This document shows, piece by piece, positions 8,941 through 18,900 of a DNA stretch of 64,000 bases. The DNA lies in assembly GCA_963728825.1 (NCBI GenBank), contig CAVSLA010000004.1:682001-746000 (forward strand), in the 5' to 3' direction. A program made the position numbers and the translations under genes. The stretch's first letter is position 1. Each line of letters opens with the position of its first letter. The notes under the pieces were generated by a model. The model did not search any database and was not told the DNA's origin. It was given only the letters and a program-made list of their open reading frames with translations. Source of the stretch: CAVREM01 sp963728825 (GTDB taxonomy: Bacteria; Acidobacteriota; Vicinamibacteria; Vicinamibacterales; CAVVIG01).

Positions 8941-9586
8941 CTGAGAGCGTTGCCGCCACCCGATCGAATCACTGTCCTCCTCGCAGACGATCACGCGCTG
9001 GTCCGCCGCGGCTTCCGTCGGATCCTCGAAGACGACGCCGCGATCGAAGTCGTGGGTGAGGCGAGCGACGGAGAAGAGGCGGTACGCCTGGCGTGCACGC
9101 TGCGGCCGCGCGTCGTCGTGATGGACTGTGCGATGCCTGGCGTCAGCGGCCTGGTGGCGATGCGCGAGATCCGCCAGCGGGCGCCGGATGTGGCCGTGCT
9201 GATGCTCAGCATGCATTCCGAGGATACGTTGGTACGTCAGGCGCTCGAGGCGGGCGCCAGCGGCTACATCCTGAAGAGCGCCTTCGACCTCGATTTGCCG
9301 GGTGCCGTGAAGCGGGCCGCCGCGGGCGAGGTCGTGCTCGACCCGGCGATTCTCGCAGGAGGAGATGCTCAAGGGCGACCGCACCTCCGCTTTGACGGCT
9401 CGCGAGCTCGAGGTGCTCCAGCTGATTTGCGAGGGACAATCGAACCGCGAGATTGCGGCGCAGCTGAACCTCAGCGTGAACACCGTGGCGGTCCACCGCG
9501 CCAACATCATGAACGCGCTCGGCATTCACAAGACGGCGGAGCTCGTGGTCTACGCGCTGCGCCACGGCCTGGTGCACCTGCCGTGA
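8926..9586 (+). CDS. Response regulator, NarL/FixJ type (receiver + LuxR HTH), one frame break
   Basis: The receiver begins ITVLLADDHALVRRGFRRIL. Its phospho-acceptor Asp is ~67 (VVVMDCAMPG), with the conserved Lys at YILKS. The LuxR-type HTH is LTARELEVLQLICEGQSN, then NREIAAQLNLSVNTVAVH. The frame shifts by +1 near 9353-9362, between PAIL and MLKGDRTSALT, consistent with one extra base; without it the protein is ~220 aa, the usual length. It is presumably phosphorylated by the upstream kinase. The GTG start at 8926 lies in the tail of palindromic element A; the native start may be nearer the receiver. The stop overlaps the next gene's GTG (9583). Confidence 0.85.
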
Positions 9587-11280
9587 ACCGCCGCGAGTTT
9601 GTCGCCGCGCTCGCCGGGGCGGCGCTGTCCCAAGGGCCCCGCGGTCAGAGCCGGCAGGGCTCGTCGCCGCCTCCGCTCGGGATGCGTCTGGTCGACGTCA
9701 CCGCGAGCGCCGGCATCACCTTCACGCACAACAGCGGCGCTTACGGAGGCAAGCGTTTACCCGAGACGCTCGGCGCGGGCTGCGCGTTTCTCGATTACGA
9801 CGGTGACGGCTGGCAGGACATTCTGCTCGTCAACGGGATGGACTGGCCCGACCGCCGGACAAGAAGATCGACGCTGGCGCTCTTTCGGAACAACCGCAAT
9901 GGCACCTTCACCGACGTGACCAGGACCGCCGGCCTCGACGTCGAGATGTACGGCATGGGCGTGGCCGTGGGCGACTGGAACAACGACGGCTTTCCCGATG
10001 TCCTGGTGACGTGCGTCGGCCAGAACCGGCTGTTTCGCAACACCGGCAAGGGCACCTTCGTCGACGTCACGAAGTCGAGCGGCCTCGGCGGCCGCCAGAG
10101 CTTCAGCACGTCGGCGGTCTGGGTGGACGTCGATCGCGACGGGTTGCTCGATCTGTTCGTCTGCAACTACGTGCGCTGGTCGTCGGACGCCGACGTCTTC
10201 TGCAGCCTCGACGGCAGGAGCAAGTCGTATTGCACGCCCGAAGCCTACCGCGGCACGACGTCGTGGCTGTTCCGGAACAATGGAGACGGGACGTTTACCG
10301 ACGTGACCGCGAAAAGCGGGATGTTCGACACGAGCTCGAAGGCGCTGGGCGTCGCGCTGCTCGACGTCGACCAGGACGGCTGGATCGATCTTTTCGTCGC
10401 GAACGACACGCAGCCCAACAAGCTGTACCGCAACCAACGGGACGGGACGTTCAAGGACATCGCTGTCGAGGCGGGCTTGGCGCTGAGCGCGGACGGGCGC
10501 GCCCGCGCAGGGATGGGCGTCGACGCGGGCGACCTCGATGGCTCGGGACGGCCATCTGTCGTCGTGACGAACTTCGACAACGAGATGATCGGACTGTACC
10601 GGGCGGTCGGAGGCACCGGCGCCGGCGGAACGCACTATGGAGACGTCGCGATGGCGGCGGGAATCGGCAACGCGTCCCGCAACACGCTCGGCTTCGGATG
10701 TGTTTTTGCCGACCTCGATCTCGACGGCCACCTGGACCTGGTGATCGCCAACGGTCACATCGACGAGACGGTCCGCAACATCCGCGGCAACGTCGGCTAC
10801 GCGCAACCGCCACATCTGTTCGTCAACCGGGGTGACGGTAGCTTTGTGGATCGGGCATCGGATGCCGGTCGCGAGTTCGTCGCGCCGCGCGTTGGCCGCG
10901 GTCTCGCCTACGGCGACATCGACGGCGACGGCGACGTCGATCTGCTGGTGACCACGAATCACGGTCCGGCCGCGCTCTTTCGCAACGACCAGCTCGCCGG
11001 CCACCGCAGTCTCCGCGTCCGCCTCGTCGGGACGAAGTCAAACCGCGACGCGGTCGGTGCGTCGGTGCGCATTTTCCACGGCGACACGTCGCAGTCGCGC
11101 CTGGTGCGCGGCGGCTCGAGCTATCTGTCGCAATCGGAGTTGCCCGTGACCTTTGGCGTCGCCCGCCGCGACCGGGTCGACCGTGTCGTCGTCAACTGGC
11201 CGAGCGGGCGCACCGACGAATTCACCAATGTCGCGGCCGGCCAATCCTACACCTGCGTTGAGGGACGCGGCCTCGAGTAG
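9583..11280 (+). CDS. CRTAC1-family FG-GAP/UnbV protein with Tat-like signal
   Basis: 565 aa starting at GTG 9583, overlapping the regulator stop by four bases and so probably translationally coupled. The N-terminus NRREFVAALAGAAL is a twin-arginine-type export signal, suggesting folding or cofactor loading before export. FG-GAP blades with Asp-rich loops recur (DYDGDGWQDILLVNGM, DVDRDGLLDLFVCN, DVDQDGWIDLFVAND, DIDGDGDVDLLVTT). The C-terminus is an ASPIC/UnbV domain (GTKSNRDAVGASVRI, SSYLSQSELPVTFGV, VNWPSGRTDEF). A CSLDGRSKSYCTPEAY insertion with two cysteines is shared with the paralog at 14211. Together with the cytochrome and TPR genes downstream this looks like one transcription unit. 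Confidence 0.9.
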   Translation: MNRREFVAALAGAALSQGPRGQSRQGSSPPPLGMRLVDVTASAGITFTHNSGAYGGKRLPETLGAGCAFLDYDGDGWQDILLVNGMDWPDRRTRRSTLALFRNNRNGTFTDVTRTAGLDVEMYGMGVAVGDWNNDGFPDVLVTCVGQNRLFRNTGKGTFVDVTKSSGLGGRQSFSTSAVWVDVDRDGLLDLFVCNYVRWSSDADVFCSLDGRSKSYCTPEAYRGTTSWLFRNNGDGTFTDVTAKSGMFDTSSKALGVALLDVDQDGWIDLFVANDTQPNKLYRNQRDGTFKDIAVEAGLALSADGRARAGMGVDAGDLDGSGRPSVVVTNFDNEMIGLYRAVGGTGAGGTHYGDVAMAAGIGNASRNTLGFGCVFADLDLDGHLDLVIANGHIDETVRNIRGNVGYAQPPHLFVNRGDGSFVDRASDAGREFVAPRVGRGLAYGDIDGDGDVDLLVTTNHGPAALFRNDQLAGHRSLRVRLVGTKSNRDAVGASVRIFHGDTSQSRLVRGGSSYLSQSELPVTFGVARRDRVDRVVVNWPSGRTDEFTNVAAGQSYTCVEGRGLE

Positions 11281-11373
11281 GCTGTCGCCCGGCTCTAATA
11301 CTTTTCGATTATTCTCCTCGCCAGAGCCTTGGCGTAGAGTCCGTCCACGTGGGGCATCGGAACGCCCCGTCCA

Positions 11374-14190
11374 ATGTCCTTCAAAACATTCAGCTCACGC
11401 GTGCTGTTCGTCGGCTTTCTCCTCCTGCTGCTCAACTCTGCGTACCTCGCCGCCTTTGCCGACCCCTCGCTTTGGTACTACACACAGGTGATGCTGCATC
11501 CACTGCTGGGCATCGGCCTGGCCGGGGCTGCCGCGACGCTGGTCCGATCATCTGTCGCTCGTGGCGCGAGTCTGCTGGCCGGCGGCTTCGCTCTGTCGTT
11601 CGTCGGGCTCGTCCTGGGCAGCGCTCTTCTCATGACCGGCGCCACAACCGCCTACCGGACGCTCCTGCTGGCGCACATCGCAGTGTCCGCCAGCGGGGCG
11701 GCGCTGTTCATCGTTCACGTGTGGCGGGGAGCGGCCCTCTGGCATGACGGACGTCGGACGTGGACGGTTCGGCTGGCGATGGCCGCGACGCTGTTTCTGG
11801 TCGTTGCCACACTCGCGGCCGGCAGCCAGAGGCAGTCGGCGTGGCGCGCGGCGCACCGCATCGCCAATCCCGCGGAGGTCCCGCTCAGGATGGAGGAGGA
11901 AGGCGCCGGCCCCACCAGCCCGTTCTTTCCCTCGTCAGCCAACACCAACGTCAACGGGATCATTCCCGCAAACTTCTTCATGACCTCCCAGGCGTGCGGG
12001 CGGTGCCACAAGGACATCTACGACCAGTGGAACTCGTCGGCGCACCATTTCTCGTCGTTCAACAACCAGTGGTATCGCAAGTCGATCGAGTACATGCAGG
12101 ACGTGATCGGCACGAAGCCCTCGAAGTGGTGCGCCGGCTGCCACGATCACGCCGTGTTCTTCAACGGCCGATTCGACCGGCCGATCAAGGAGCAGATCGA
12201 TACGCCAGAGGCTCAGGCGGGGCTGTCGTGCACCTCGTGCCACTCGATCACCGCTGTGCACAGCTCGATGGGACAGGGCGATTTCACCATTGAGTATCCG
12301 CCGCTTCACGACCTCGCCGCCAGCGAGAACCCGGTGCTGCGCCGGCTGCACGACACGCTGGTCTACATGGCGCCGCGGCCGCACCGGAACACGTTCATGA
12401 AGCCGTTCCATCGTGAGCAGACGGCCGAGTTCTGCTCCGCGTGCCACAAAGTACACCTGGACGTTCCGGTCAACGACTACCGGTGGATCCGGGGCTTCAA
12501 CGATTACGACAACTGGCAGGCGTCCGGTGTGTCGGGGCAGGGCGCCAGATCTTTTTACTATCCAGCGTCGCCGCAGCGCTGCGCCGACTGCCACATGCCG
12601 CTCGTCGATTCGAGCGATCCGGCCGCCAAGAACGGCAAAGTCCGATCGCACCGCTTTCCAGGCGCGAACACCGCATTGCCGTACGTGAACAAGGATCCGG
12701 TGCAGCTCAAGGTTGTCCAGGACTTCCTCCGTGACGGGCAGATCTCGGTGGACGTTTTCGGGATTTCCCGGGCAGTCGAGCCGCCGATCGCTGGACGGGC
12801 GGGCGGTGCAGGCGACAGTCTCGAGCTGTCGAGCACGTTCGCCGTTGGTGAAGAGTCGGGAGCGTTCGGGGCCGCCCGCGTTCGCTCGGCGGCGCCGGCT
12901 GCCGAAGTGCTGGCGCCGCTCGACAAGATTCCCGTGACGGTCCGGCGCGGCGAGTCGGTGCGGGTCGAAGTCGTCGTCCGCACCCGGAAGGTGGGTCATT
13001 TCTTTCCCGGCGGGACAGTGGATGCGTTCGACGTGTGGGTCGAGCTCGAGGCGATTGACGACAAGGGTCGCGTGCTCATGCACAGCGGCGCGGCTGCTGA
13101 CGGCGGCCGCGGACCGGTGGAGCCTGGCGCCCACTTTTACCGGAGCCTTCAACTCGATGAGCACGGAAATCCCATCAACAAGCGAAACGCATGGATGACG
13201 CGGTCGGTCGCCTACGTGAGACTGATCCCACCTGGAGCCGCCGATACCGTCCACTACCGTCTGGACATCCCGCCCGATGCGGGCGATCGGATCACGCTGC
13301 GGGCGAAGGTCAACTATCGTAAGTTCGCGTGGTGGAACACGCAATTTGCGTTCGCCGGCGTCCGCGACCCGTCCGAGACGCCTGCGCCGCCGACGCACTC
13401 ATATGACGACGGCCGGTGGGTGTTTACCGGCGACACGTCGAAGGTCTCGGGACAGATCAAGGCGATTCCGGACATCCCGACGACCGTGATGGCGCAAGCC
13501 GAGGCATCGCTCGCGGTGGTGAATGCAGGTGCGCCACTGCCGCCGGCGGCGCCTTTCCTGAACAAGTCGGTGCGCGAGCGCTGGAATGACTACGGCATCG
13601 GCCTGCTGCTTCAGGGCGACTTGAAAGGCGCCCAGGCGGCGTTCCTCAAGGTCATGGAAATGGACCCGGAGTACGCGGACGGCCCGGTGAACGTGGCGCG
13701 GACACGGCTGCAGGAAGGCGAAGTGGATGTGGCCGTCCCGTTGCTCGAGAAAGCACTGCAGCTTTCCCCAGGGTTGGCCAAGGCGCATTATTTCCTGGGC
13801 TCAGCCTTGAAGACCCTGGGCCGTTACGACGAGGCGGCGGAGCATCTGCAGGCAGCAGCCGAACAGTACCCGCGTGACCGGGTTGTGCTCAACGAGCTGG
13901 GACGCGTGCGCTTCTACCAGCGGCGGTTCGACGATGCGATCGCCAGCTTCAACCGCGCATTGGCGGTGGATCCGGAGGACCTGGACGCCCACTACAACCT
14001 GATGCTCGCCTACCAGGGAGCGGGGAAGGTCGCCGAAGCCGACCGCGAGCGGATTCTTTACACGCGCTTCAAGGCCAACGAGGCCGCGCAAGCGATCACC
14101 GGCCCGTACCGGCTGAAGTCGCCGCATGACAACAACGAACGACAGGCGATCCACGAACATCGAAATTCAGAATTAGGAATTACGAATTAG
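11374..14190 (+). CDS. Membrane-anchored pentahaem cytochrome c with C-terminal TPR repeats
   Basis: 938 aa from ATG 11374. The first ~165 residues hold about four hydrophobic helices (LLFVGFLLLLLNSAYLAAF onward). The exported part has five CxxCH haem motifs: CGRCH (~208), CAGCH (~252), CTSCH (~285), CSACH (~353) and CADCH (~402), in a cytochrome c554-like arrangement (HFSSFNNQWYRKSIEY). A beta-rich region follows (VGHFFPGGTVDAFDVWVELE), then TPRs from ~725 (NDYGIGLLLQGDLKGAQAAF; AKAHYFLGSALKTLGRYDEA). It is likely a periplasmic or outer-surface electron-transfer and scaffold protein. The last codons and the TAG stop come from a heptamer array. It sits between two CRTAC1 genes. Confidence 0.85.
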   Translation: MSFKTFSSRVLFVGFLLLLLNSAYLAAFADPSLWYYTQVMLHPLLGIGLAGAAATLVRSSVARGASLLAGGFALSFVGLVLGSALLMTGATTAYRTLLLAHIAVSASGAALFIVHVWRGAALWHDGRRTWTVRLAMAATLFLVVATLAAGSQRQSAWRAAHRIANPAEVPLRMEEEGAGPTSPFFPSSANTNVNGIIPANFFMTSQACGRCHKDIYDQWNSSAHHFSSFNNQWYRKSIEYMQDVIGTKPSKWCAGCHDHAVFFNGRFDRPIKEQIDTPEAQAGLSCTSCHSITAVHSSMGQGDFTIEYPPLHDLAASENPVLRRLHDTLVYMAPRPHRNTFMKPFHREQTAEFCSACHKVHLDVPVNDYRWIRGFNDYDNWQASGVSGQGARSFYYPASPQRCADCHMPLVDSSDPAAKNGKVRSHRFPGANTALPYVNKDPVQLKVVQDFLRDGQISVDVFGISRAVEPPIAGRAGGAGDSLELSSTFAVGEESGAFGAARVRSAAPAAEVLAPLDKIPVTVRRGESVRVEVVVRTRKVGHFFPGGTVDAFDVWVELEAIDDKGRVLMHSGAAADGGRGPVEPGAHFYRSLQLDEHGNPINKRNAWMTRSVAYVRLIPPGAADTVHYRLDIPPDAGDRITLRAKVNYRKFAWWNTQFAFAGVRDPSETPAPPTHSYDDGRWVFTGDTSKVSGQIKAIPDIPTTVMAQAEASLAVVNAGAPLPPAAPFLNKSVRERWNDYGIGLLLQGDLKGAQAAFLKVMEMDPEYADGPVNVARTRLQEGEVDVAVPLLEKALQLSPGLAKAHYFLGSALKTLGRYDEAAEHLQAAAEQYPRDRVVLNELGRVRFYQRRFDDAIASFNRALAVDPEDLDAHYNLMLAYQGAGKVAEADRERILYTRFKANEAAQAITGPYRLKSPHDNNERQAIHEHRNSELGITN

Positions 14191-14213
14191 GAATTCGGAA
14201 CTAGGGATTCGTG
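14165..14213 (+). repeat. Heptamer tandem array (ATTAGGA type)
   Basis: Seven successive 7-base units can be read: ATTCAGA, ATTAGGA, ATTACGA, ATTAGGA, ATTCGGA, ACTAGGG, ATTCGTG. The first units encode the last residues and the stop of the cytochrome gene. The last unit contains the GTG start (14211) of the next gene. The AT-rich array contrasts with its GC-rich surroundings. Confidence 0.8.
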
Positions 14214-15917
14214 ACCAAACCACTCATGCGTGTGTCGACGGTCCTCGCCGCCTGGCTGATGCTGTCCGGGTCCCGCCTTCCGGCCGCCGGCCCGGTGATC
14301 TTCACGGACACCACCGCGCAGGCCGGCATTCGCTTCGTGCACAACAACGGCGGCTTCGGCAAAAAGTATCTGCCCGAGACGATGGGATCGGGTGTGGTGG
14401 TCTTCGATGCCGATGCCGACGGCTGGCAGGACGTGCTGTGGGTGAACTCGAGGAATTTCGCCGGCGCGCCGCCCGCGGCGGGCCGGAGCGGCGCGTCGCT
14501 GCCGGCACTCTACCGAAACAACCGCAACGGCACGTTCATCGATGTCACGCGCGGCTCGGGTCTCGACGTCGAGCTGTACGGAATGGGCGGGGCGGCGGCA
14601 GACTTCGACAACGACGGACAGGTCGACGTCTACCTGACGGCGCTCGGCGGCAACCGTCTGTTCAAGAACATGGGCGGCGGGAAGTTCGCGGATGTGACGA
14701 AACGGGCGGGAGTGGGCGACGGGGGTTTTTCGACGAGCGCGCTCTGGTTCGACTACGACAAAGACGGACGGCTCGATCTGTTCGTCGCCAACTACGTCCA
14801 GTGGGCGCCGGCCACCGACCTGTACTGCACGCTCGACGGCAAGCGGAAGTCGTATTGCACGCCGGAGTCCTACAAGGGACAGAGTCCGTCGCTCTACCGC
14901 AACCGGGGCGACGGCACCTTCGAGAACACCACCAAGGCGGCTGGCGTCTACGACACCACGTCGAAGGGGCTCGGCGTCGCGATGCTCGACTACGACGGCG
15001 ATGGCTGGCTGGACGTCTTCGTCGCGAACGACACGGAACCGAACCGGCTGTACCGGAACCGGCGGAACGGCACCTTCGAGGACGTCGGGGTCGCTTCAGG
15101 CGTGGCATTCAGCCAGCAGGGCGTCGCGCGAGCGGGGATGGGCGTCGATGCCGCCGACTACGACGGGTCGGGCCGCCCCAGCCTCATCATCGGCAACTTC
15201 TCGAACGAGATGATGGCGCTCTTCCACAACGAAGGGAACGGCCTGTTCATCGACGATGCGCCGCGGTCGACGATCGGGCGTGCGACGTTGTTGACGCTGA
15301 CCTTCGGCTGCTTCTTTTTCGACTACGACCTCGATGGCTACCTCGACATCTTCGCGGCGAACGGCCATGTCAGCGACGACATCGAGGCGGTCCAGTCGCG
15401 CGTGACGCATGCCGAGGCGCCCCACCTGTTTCAGAACGTCGGCGGCAAGCGCTTCGAGACGCAAAGTGGCGCCGCCGGCGAGGCCTTCGCGCGGCGAATG
15501 GTGGCGCGCGGCGCCGCCTACGCCGATTACGACAACGACGGCGATCTCGACATCTTCGTCAGCGTCAACAACGGACCCGCCAGACTGCTGCGCAACGACC
15601 GGAGCGACCACAACGTGCTGCGCGTCCGGGCGGTCGGGACGGCGTCGAACCGCGACGGCGTCGGCGCGCGGGTCGAGTTGACGCTCCAGGGCGGCCGGAA
15701 GGTGTGGCAGATGGTGAAGACCGGCTCGAGCTACGTCTCACAGAGCGAGCTGCCGCTGACCTTCGGTCTCGCGACCGCCTCGCAGGTGGACGCCGTTCGC
15801 GTGACATGGCCGAGCGGCCGGACCGATACGGCGGGTCCGCAGCGGGCGAATCACGTCGTGACGATCGAGGAAGGGAAGGGCGTCGTGCAGGCGACGCCGA
15901 TCGTGGTCCGGCGCTGA
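14211..15917 (+). CDS. CRTAC1-family FG-GAP/VCBS protein with ASPIC/UnbV domain
   Basis: 568 aa from GTG 14211. Signal peptide VSTVLAAWLMLSGSRLPAAG. Beta-propeller blades carry Asp loops (DADADGWQDVLWVNS, DFDNDGQVDVYLTAL, DYDGDGWLDVFVAND, DYDNDGDLDIFVSVN). The C-terminal UnbV domain is complete (GTASNRDGVGARVEL, SSYVSQSELPLTFGL, VTWPSGRTDT). It is closely similar to the product of 9583-11280, including the CTLDGKRKSYCTPESY cysteine pair, and looks like a tandem duplicate separated by the cytochrome gene. The stop TGA overlaps the ATG of the next gene. Confidence 0.9.
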   Translation: MTKPLMRVSTVLAAWLMLSGSRLPAAGPVIFTDTTAQAGIRFVHNNGGFGKKYLPETMGSGVVVFDADADGWQDVLWVNSRNFAGAPPAAGRSGASLPALYRNNRNGTFIDVTRGSGLDVELYGMGGAAADFDNDGQVDVYLTALGGNRLFKNMGGGKFADVTKRAGVGDGGFSTSALWFDYDKDGRLDLFVANYVQWAPATDLYCTLDGKRKSYCTPESYKGQSPSLYRNRGDGTFENTTKAAGVYDTTSKGLGVAMLDYDGDGWLDVFVANDTEPNRLYRNRRNGTFEDVGVASGVAFSQQGVARAGMGVDAADYDGSGRPSLIIGNFSNEMMALFHNEGNGLFIDDAPRSTIGRATLLTLTFGCFFFDYDLDGYLDIFAANGHVSDDIEAVQSRVTHAEAPHLFQNVGGKRFETQSGAAGEAFARRMVARGAAYADYDNDGDLDIFVSVNNGPARLLRNDRSDHNVLRVRAVGTASNRDGVGARVELTLQGGRKVWQMVKTGSSYVSQSELPLTFGLATASQVDAVRVTWPSGRTDTAGPQRANHVVTIEEGKGVVQATPIVVRR

Positions 15918-18900
15918 TGCGCGGTCGGCGCTCGGTGTCCGTGGCGATGCTGATCGCGGCGTCTGTTGCCTGCGGACGCGGCCAGGACACACGCGAGCCC
16001 GCCTATCGCGAAAACAATCGCGGCGTCGCGCTGCTCGAGCAGTTCCAGTACCCGCAAGCGGCCGAGGCGTTTCGACAGGCGCTGGCCACCGACGGGTCGG
16101 TCGCCCTGGCGCGGCTGAATCTCAGCCTCGCACTGCTTTACGCGCAGGATCTGCGCGCCGCCGGGCCCGAAGCGGTCGAAGCAGCCCGGCTGCTGCCGAA
16201 CCTGCCGCACCCGCCCTACGTGCTCGGCCTGATTGCCAGGGCTGAGAGCCGCGCCGACGAGGCGCTGCGCCATTTCGAGCGCGTCCGCAAGATTGATCCC
16301 GCCGACGCCGGCGCAAATATCAACCTCGGTCAGATTCATCTGGAGGAACGCCGCTACCCTGAGGCGATCGCGGTGTTGCGCGAGGCGGTGCGGGCCGAGC
16401 CGTTCAACGTCACTGCCGCGTACAACCTCGGGCTTGCCCTGACCCGCGCGGGGCAGGCGGACGAGGGACGAGAGCTGCTCGCGCGCGCGCAGACGCTTCG
16501 CAGCACCGGCTATTCGACAACCTATGGCACCGGCTATCTCGAGCAAGGCCGATACGCGGAAGCCCTGGCATCGACGGGCGCGGAGGCGGACCTCGTCGAT
16601 GAGACGATTCCGGTGGCAGGTTTCAGCGCTGCCACGATCACCGTTTCAGGGCCTCCCAAGGCCCCCGCACCTGATGGGAATCCTCCGGCCGCACAAGCCA
16701 TCCCGACGCCGTTTGGCAGACGTTTTTCTGCCACGGACCTGTCGTCATCTGCCGCGACGGCGTTGGCGGCCGCCCTCGGCGGCGGCGTCACGCTCATCGA
16801 CGTCGAGCCCGATGGCGATCTCGATCTGATGGCTGCGCTGCCGAATGGGCAGCGGCTACTGACGAATGACGGCCGCGGCGGGTGGACCGACATTACCTCC
16901 ACCGCCGGCCTGGAAGCCGCGCCGCTCAATTCGACGCCGATTGGCGTCGTCGCAGGCGACTACGACAACGACGGGCGCATCGATCTGTTCGTCATGCGCT
17001 ACGGTGTCAGCTCGATCTATCGCAACCAGGGGGATGGCCGGTTCGCCGATGTCACCCAGAAGACCGGGCTCACACCGTATCCACACCTGCCCGGCGCCGC
17101 CGCGTGGGTGGACGTGGATCACGATGGCGACGTCGATCTCGTCATCGCCGGCCTCGCCGATCTGGTCGCGACGCGGCAGCGCGCTGCCGGCTCGGCGCTG
17201 CTCTTTCCGCAGGAGTTCTCGCCGGCGCCGCTCCGGCTCTGGAGGAACAACGGCGACGGGACGTTTGCGGACGCGACCGCTGCGGCCAAACTGGAAGTCG
17301 CGGCGCGTGCCGTGGCGATCGTTCCGACCGACTTCGACAATCGCCGCGACATCGATCTGCTGATCGCCAATGCCGGCGGAGCACCGCTGCTCCTGCAGAA
17401 CCTTCGGGATGGTACTTTTCAGGATGTCGCTGTGGAGACCGGCCTGGCAGCGGCGGTCGGGTCGGACACCGGGCTCGAAGCGGTCACAGCCGGTGACGTG
17501 AACAAGGACGACTTTCCCGACTTTTTCCTCGCGCGCGCCAGTGGCGGAACCTTCGCGCTCAGCGATGGCCGGGGCCGGTTCACCGCGGCGGCCGCTCCCG
17601 GTCCGCTCACGGGCGCAGGGGCGGCGCAGCTGCTCGACTACGACAACGACGGGTTACTGGACATCATGGTGTGGGCGAGCGGTACGCCCCGCATCTTTCG
17701 GAACCTCGGCAGGCGCTGGATGGAGGTGTCGGCGCGCGCCTTGATCGCGTCCGCCGATGCGATACCGCCGGCATCACCGCGCGCGGTCGCAGTCGCCGAC
17801 CTGACCGGCGATGGCACGACCGACTTCATCACTGCGGCCGACGGGACGCTCGCGTTGTGGCGCAACAGCGGCGACCCGAGTCGCCGCTCGCAGACCGTCC
17901 GCCTCGCTGGTCGCGTCAGCAATCGGCCAGGCGCCGGGTCGAAGGTGCAGCTCAGGGCGGGGAGCCTGATCGGGCGCGTGGAGGTTTCTGCGGCAACGCC
18001 GCCGGTAGCGCCCACCGACATCATCTTCGGCCTCGGCTCGAGGCCCGCGGCCGACGCGGTGCGCGTGCTGTGGCCGTCCGGGATTCTGCAGGCCGAAACG
18101 CTTCCGGCCAATCCTGGCCGCCTCCTGGTCGAGGAACTGGACCGCAAGCCCTCGTCGTGCCCGTTCCTCTTCACCTGGAATGGCGAGCGATTCGTGTTCG
18201 TGACCGATTTCCTGGGCGCAGGCGAAATGGGATATCTGGAGGCGCCCGGAGTCCGCAACATGCCGGATCCGATCGAATACGTCCGGATCGGCGGCGACCA
18301 GTTGCGCGCCCGGGAAGGCCGCCTGGAGATACGTGTCACGAACGAGCTCGAGGAAGCGTTGTTCGTGGACCGCCTGCAGCTTTTTGCCGTCGTCCACCCG
18401 GTCGGGATCGAAATCCATCCGAATGAGGGCATGACGTCGCCACCGAAGCCGCATCGGGTCTACGCGGTTTCGGACGGCCGCACGCCGCGTGCAACCGACG
18501 AACACGGTCACGATGTGACCGACCGGATCGCTGACATCGATCGCAAGTACCCCGATGACTTTGCACTGTTGCCCACCCGTGGCTACGCGGCGGCGCACCA
18601 TCTCACGCTCGACCTCGCGCCCGTGGCTCGGGCGCCCATGCTTCTGCTGACCGGTTGGACCGGCTATGCGTTCTCCAGTGACAATCTGGCGGCCAGTCAG
18701 GCCGGTCTCGCGCTGTCGCCACCCTCGCTTCAGGTCAAGGATCGAGCGGGGCAGTGGCGCACGGTCATCGAGCAGCTTGGGATTCCGGTCGGACGGCCGC
18801 AGACCATCCCCATCGATTTGACCGGCCATCTTCGTCGGGGTGAGCACGAGGTGCGGATCGTGACCAATATGCGCATCTACTGGGATCGGATTCTGGTCGG

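Noticed and set aside
9350..9365. Programmed frameshift in the NarL-type regulator
   Set aside because: No slippery heptamer or stimulatory structure is evident, and the same +1 pattern recurs in about a dozen unrelated genes, so error explains it better.
11935..13398. Minus-strand open frame opposite the cytochrome gene
   Set aside because: Arg/Val-rich shadow frame; the + strand carries five haem motifs and TPRs.
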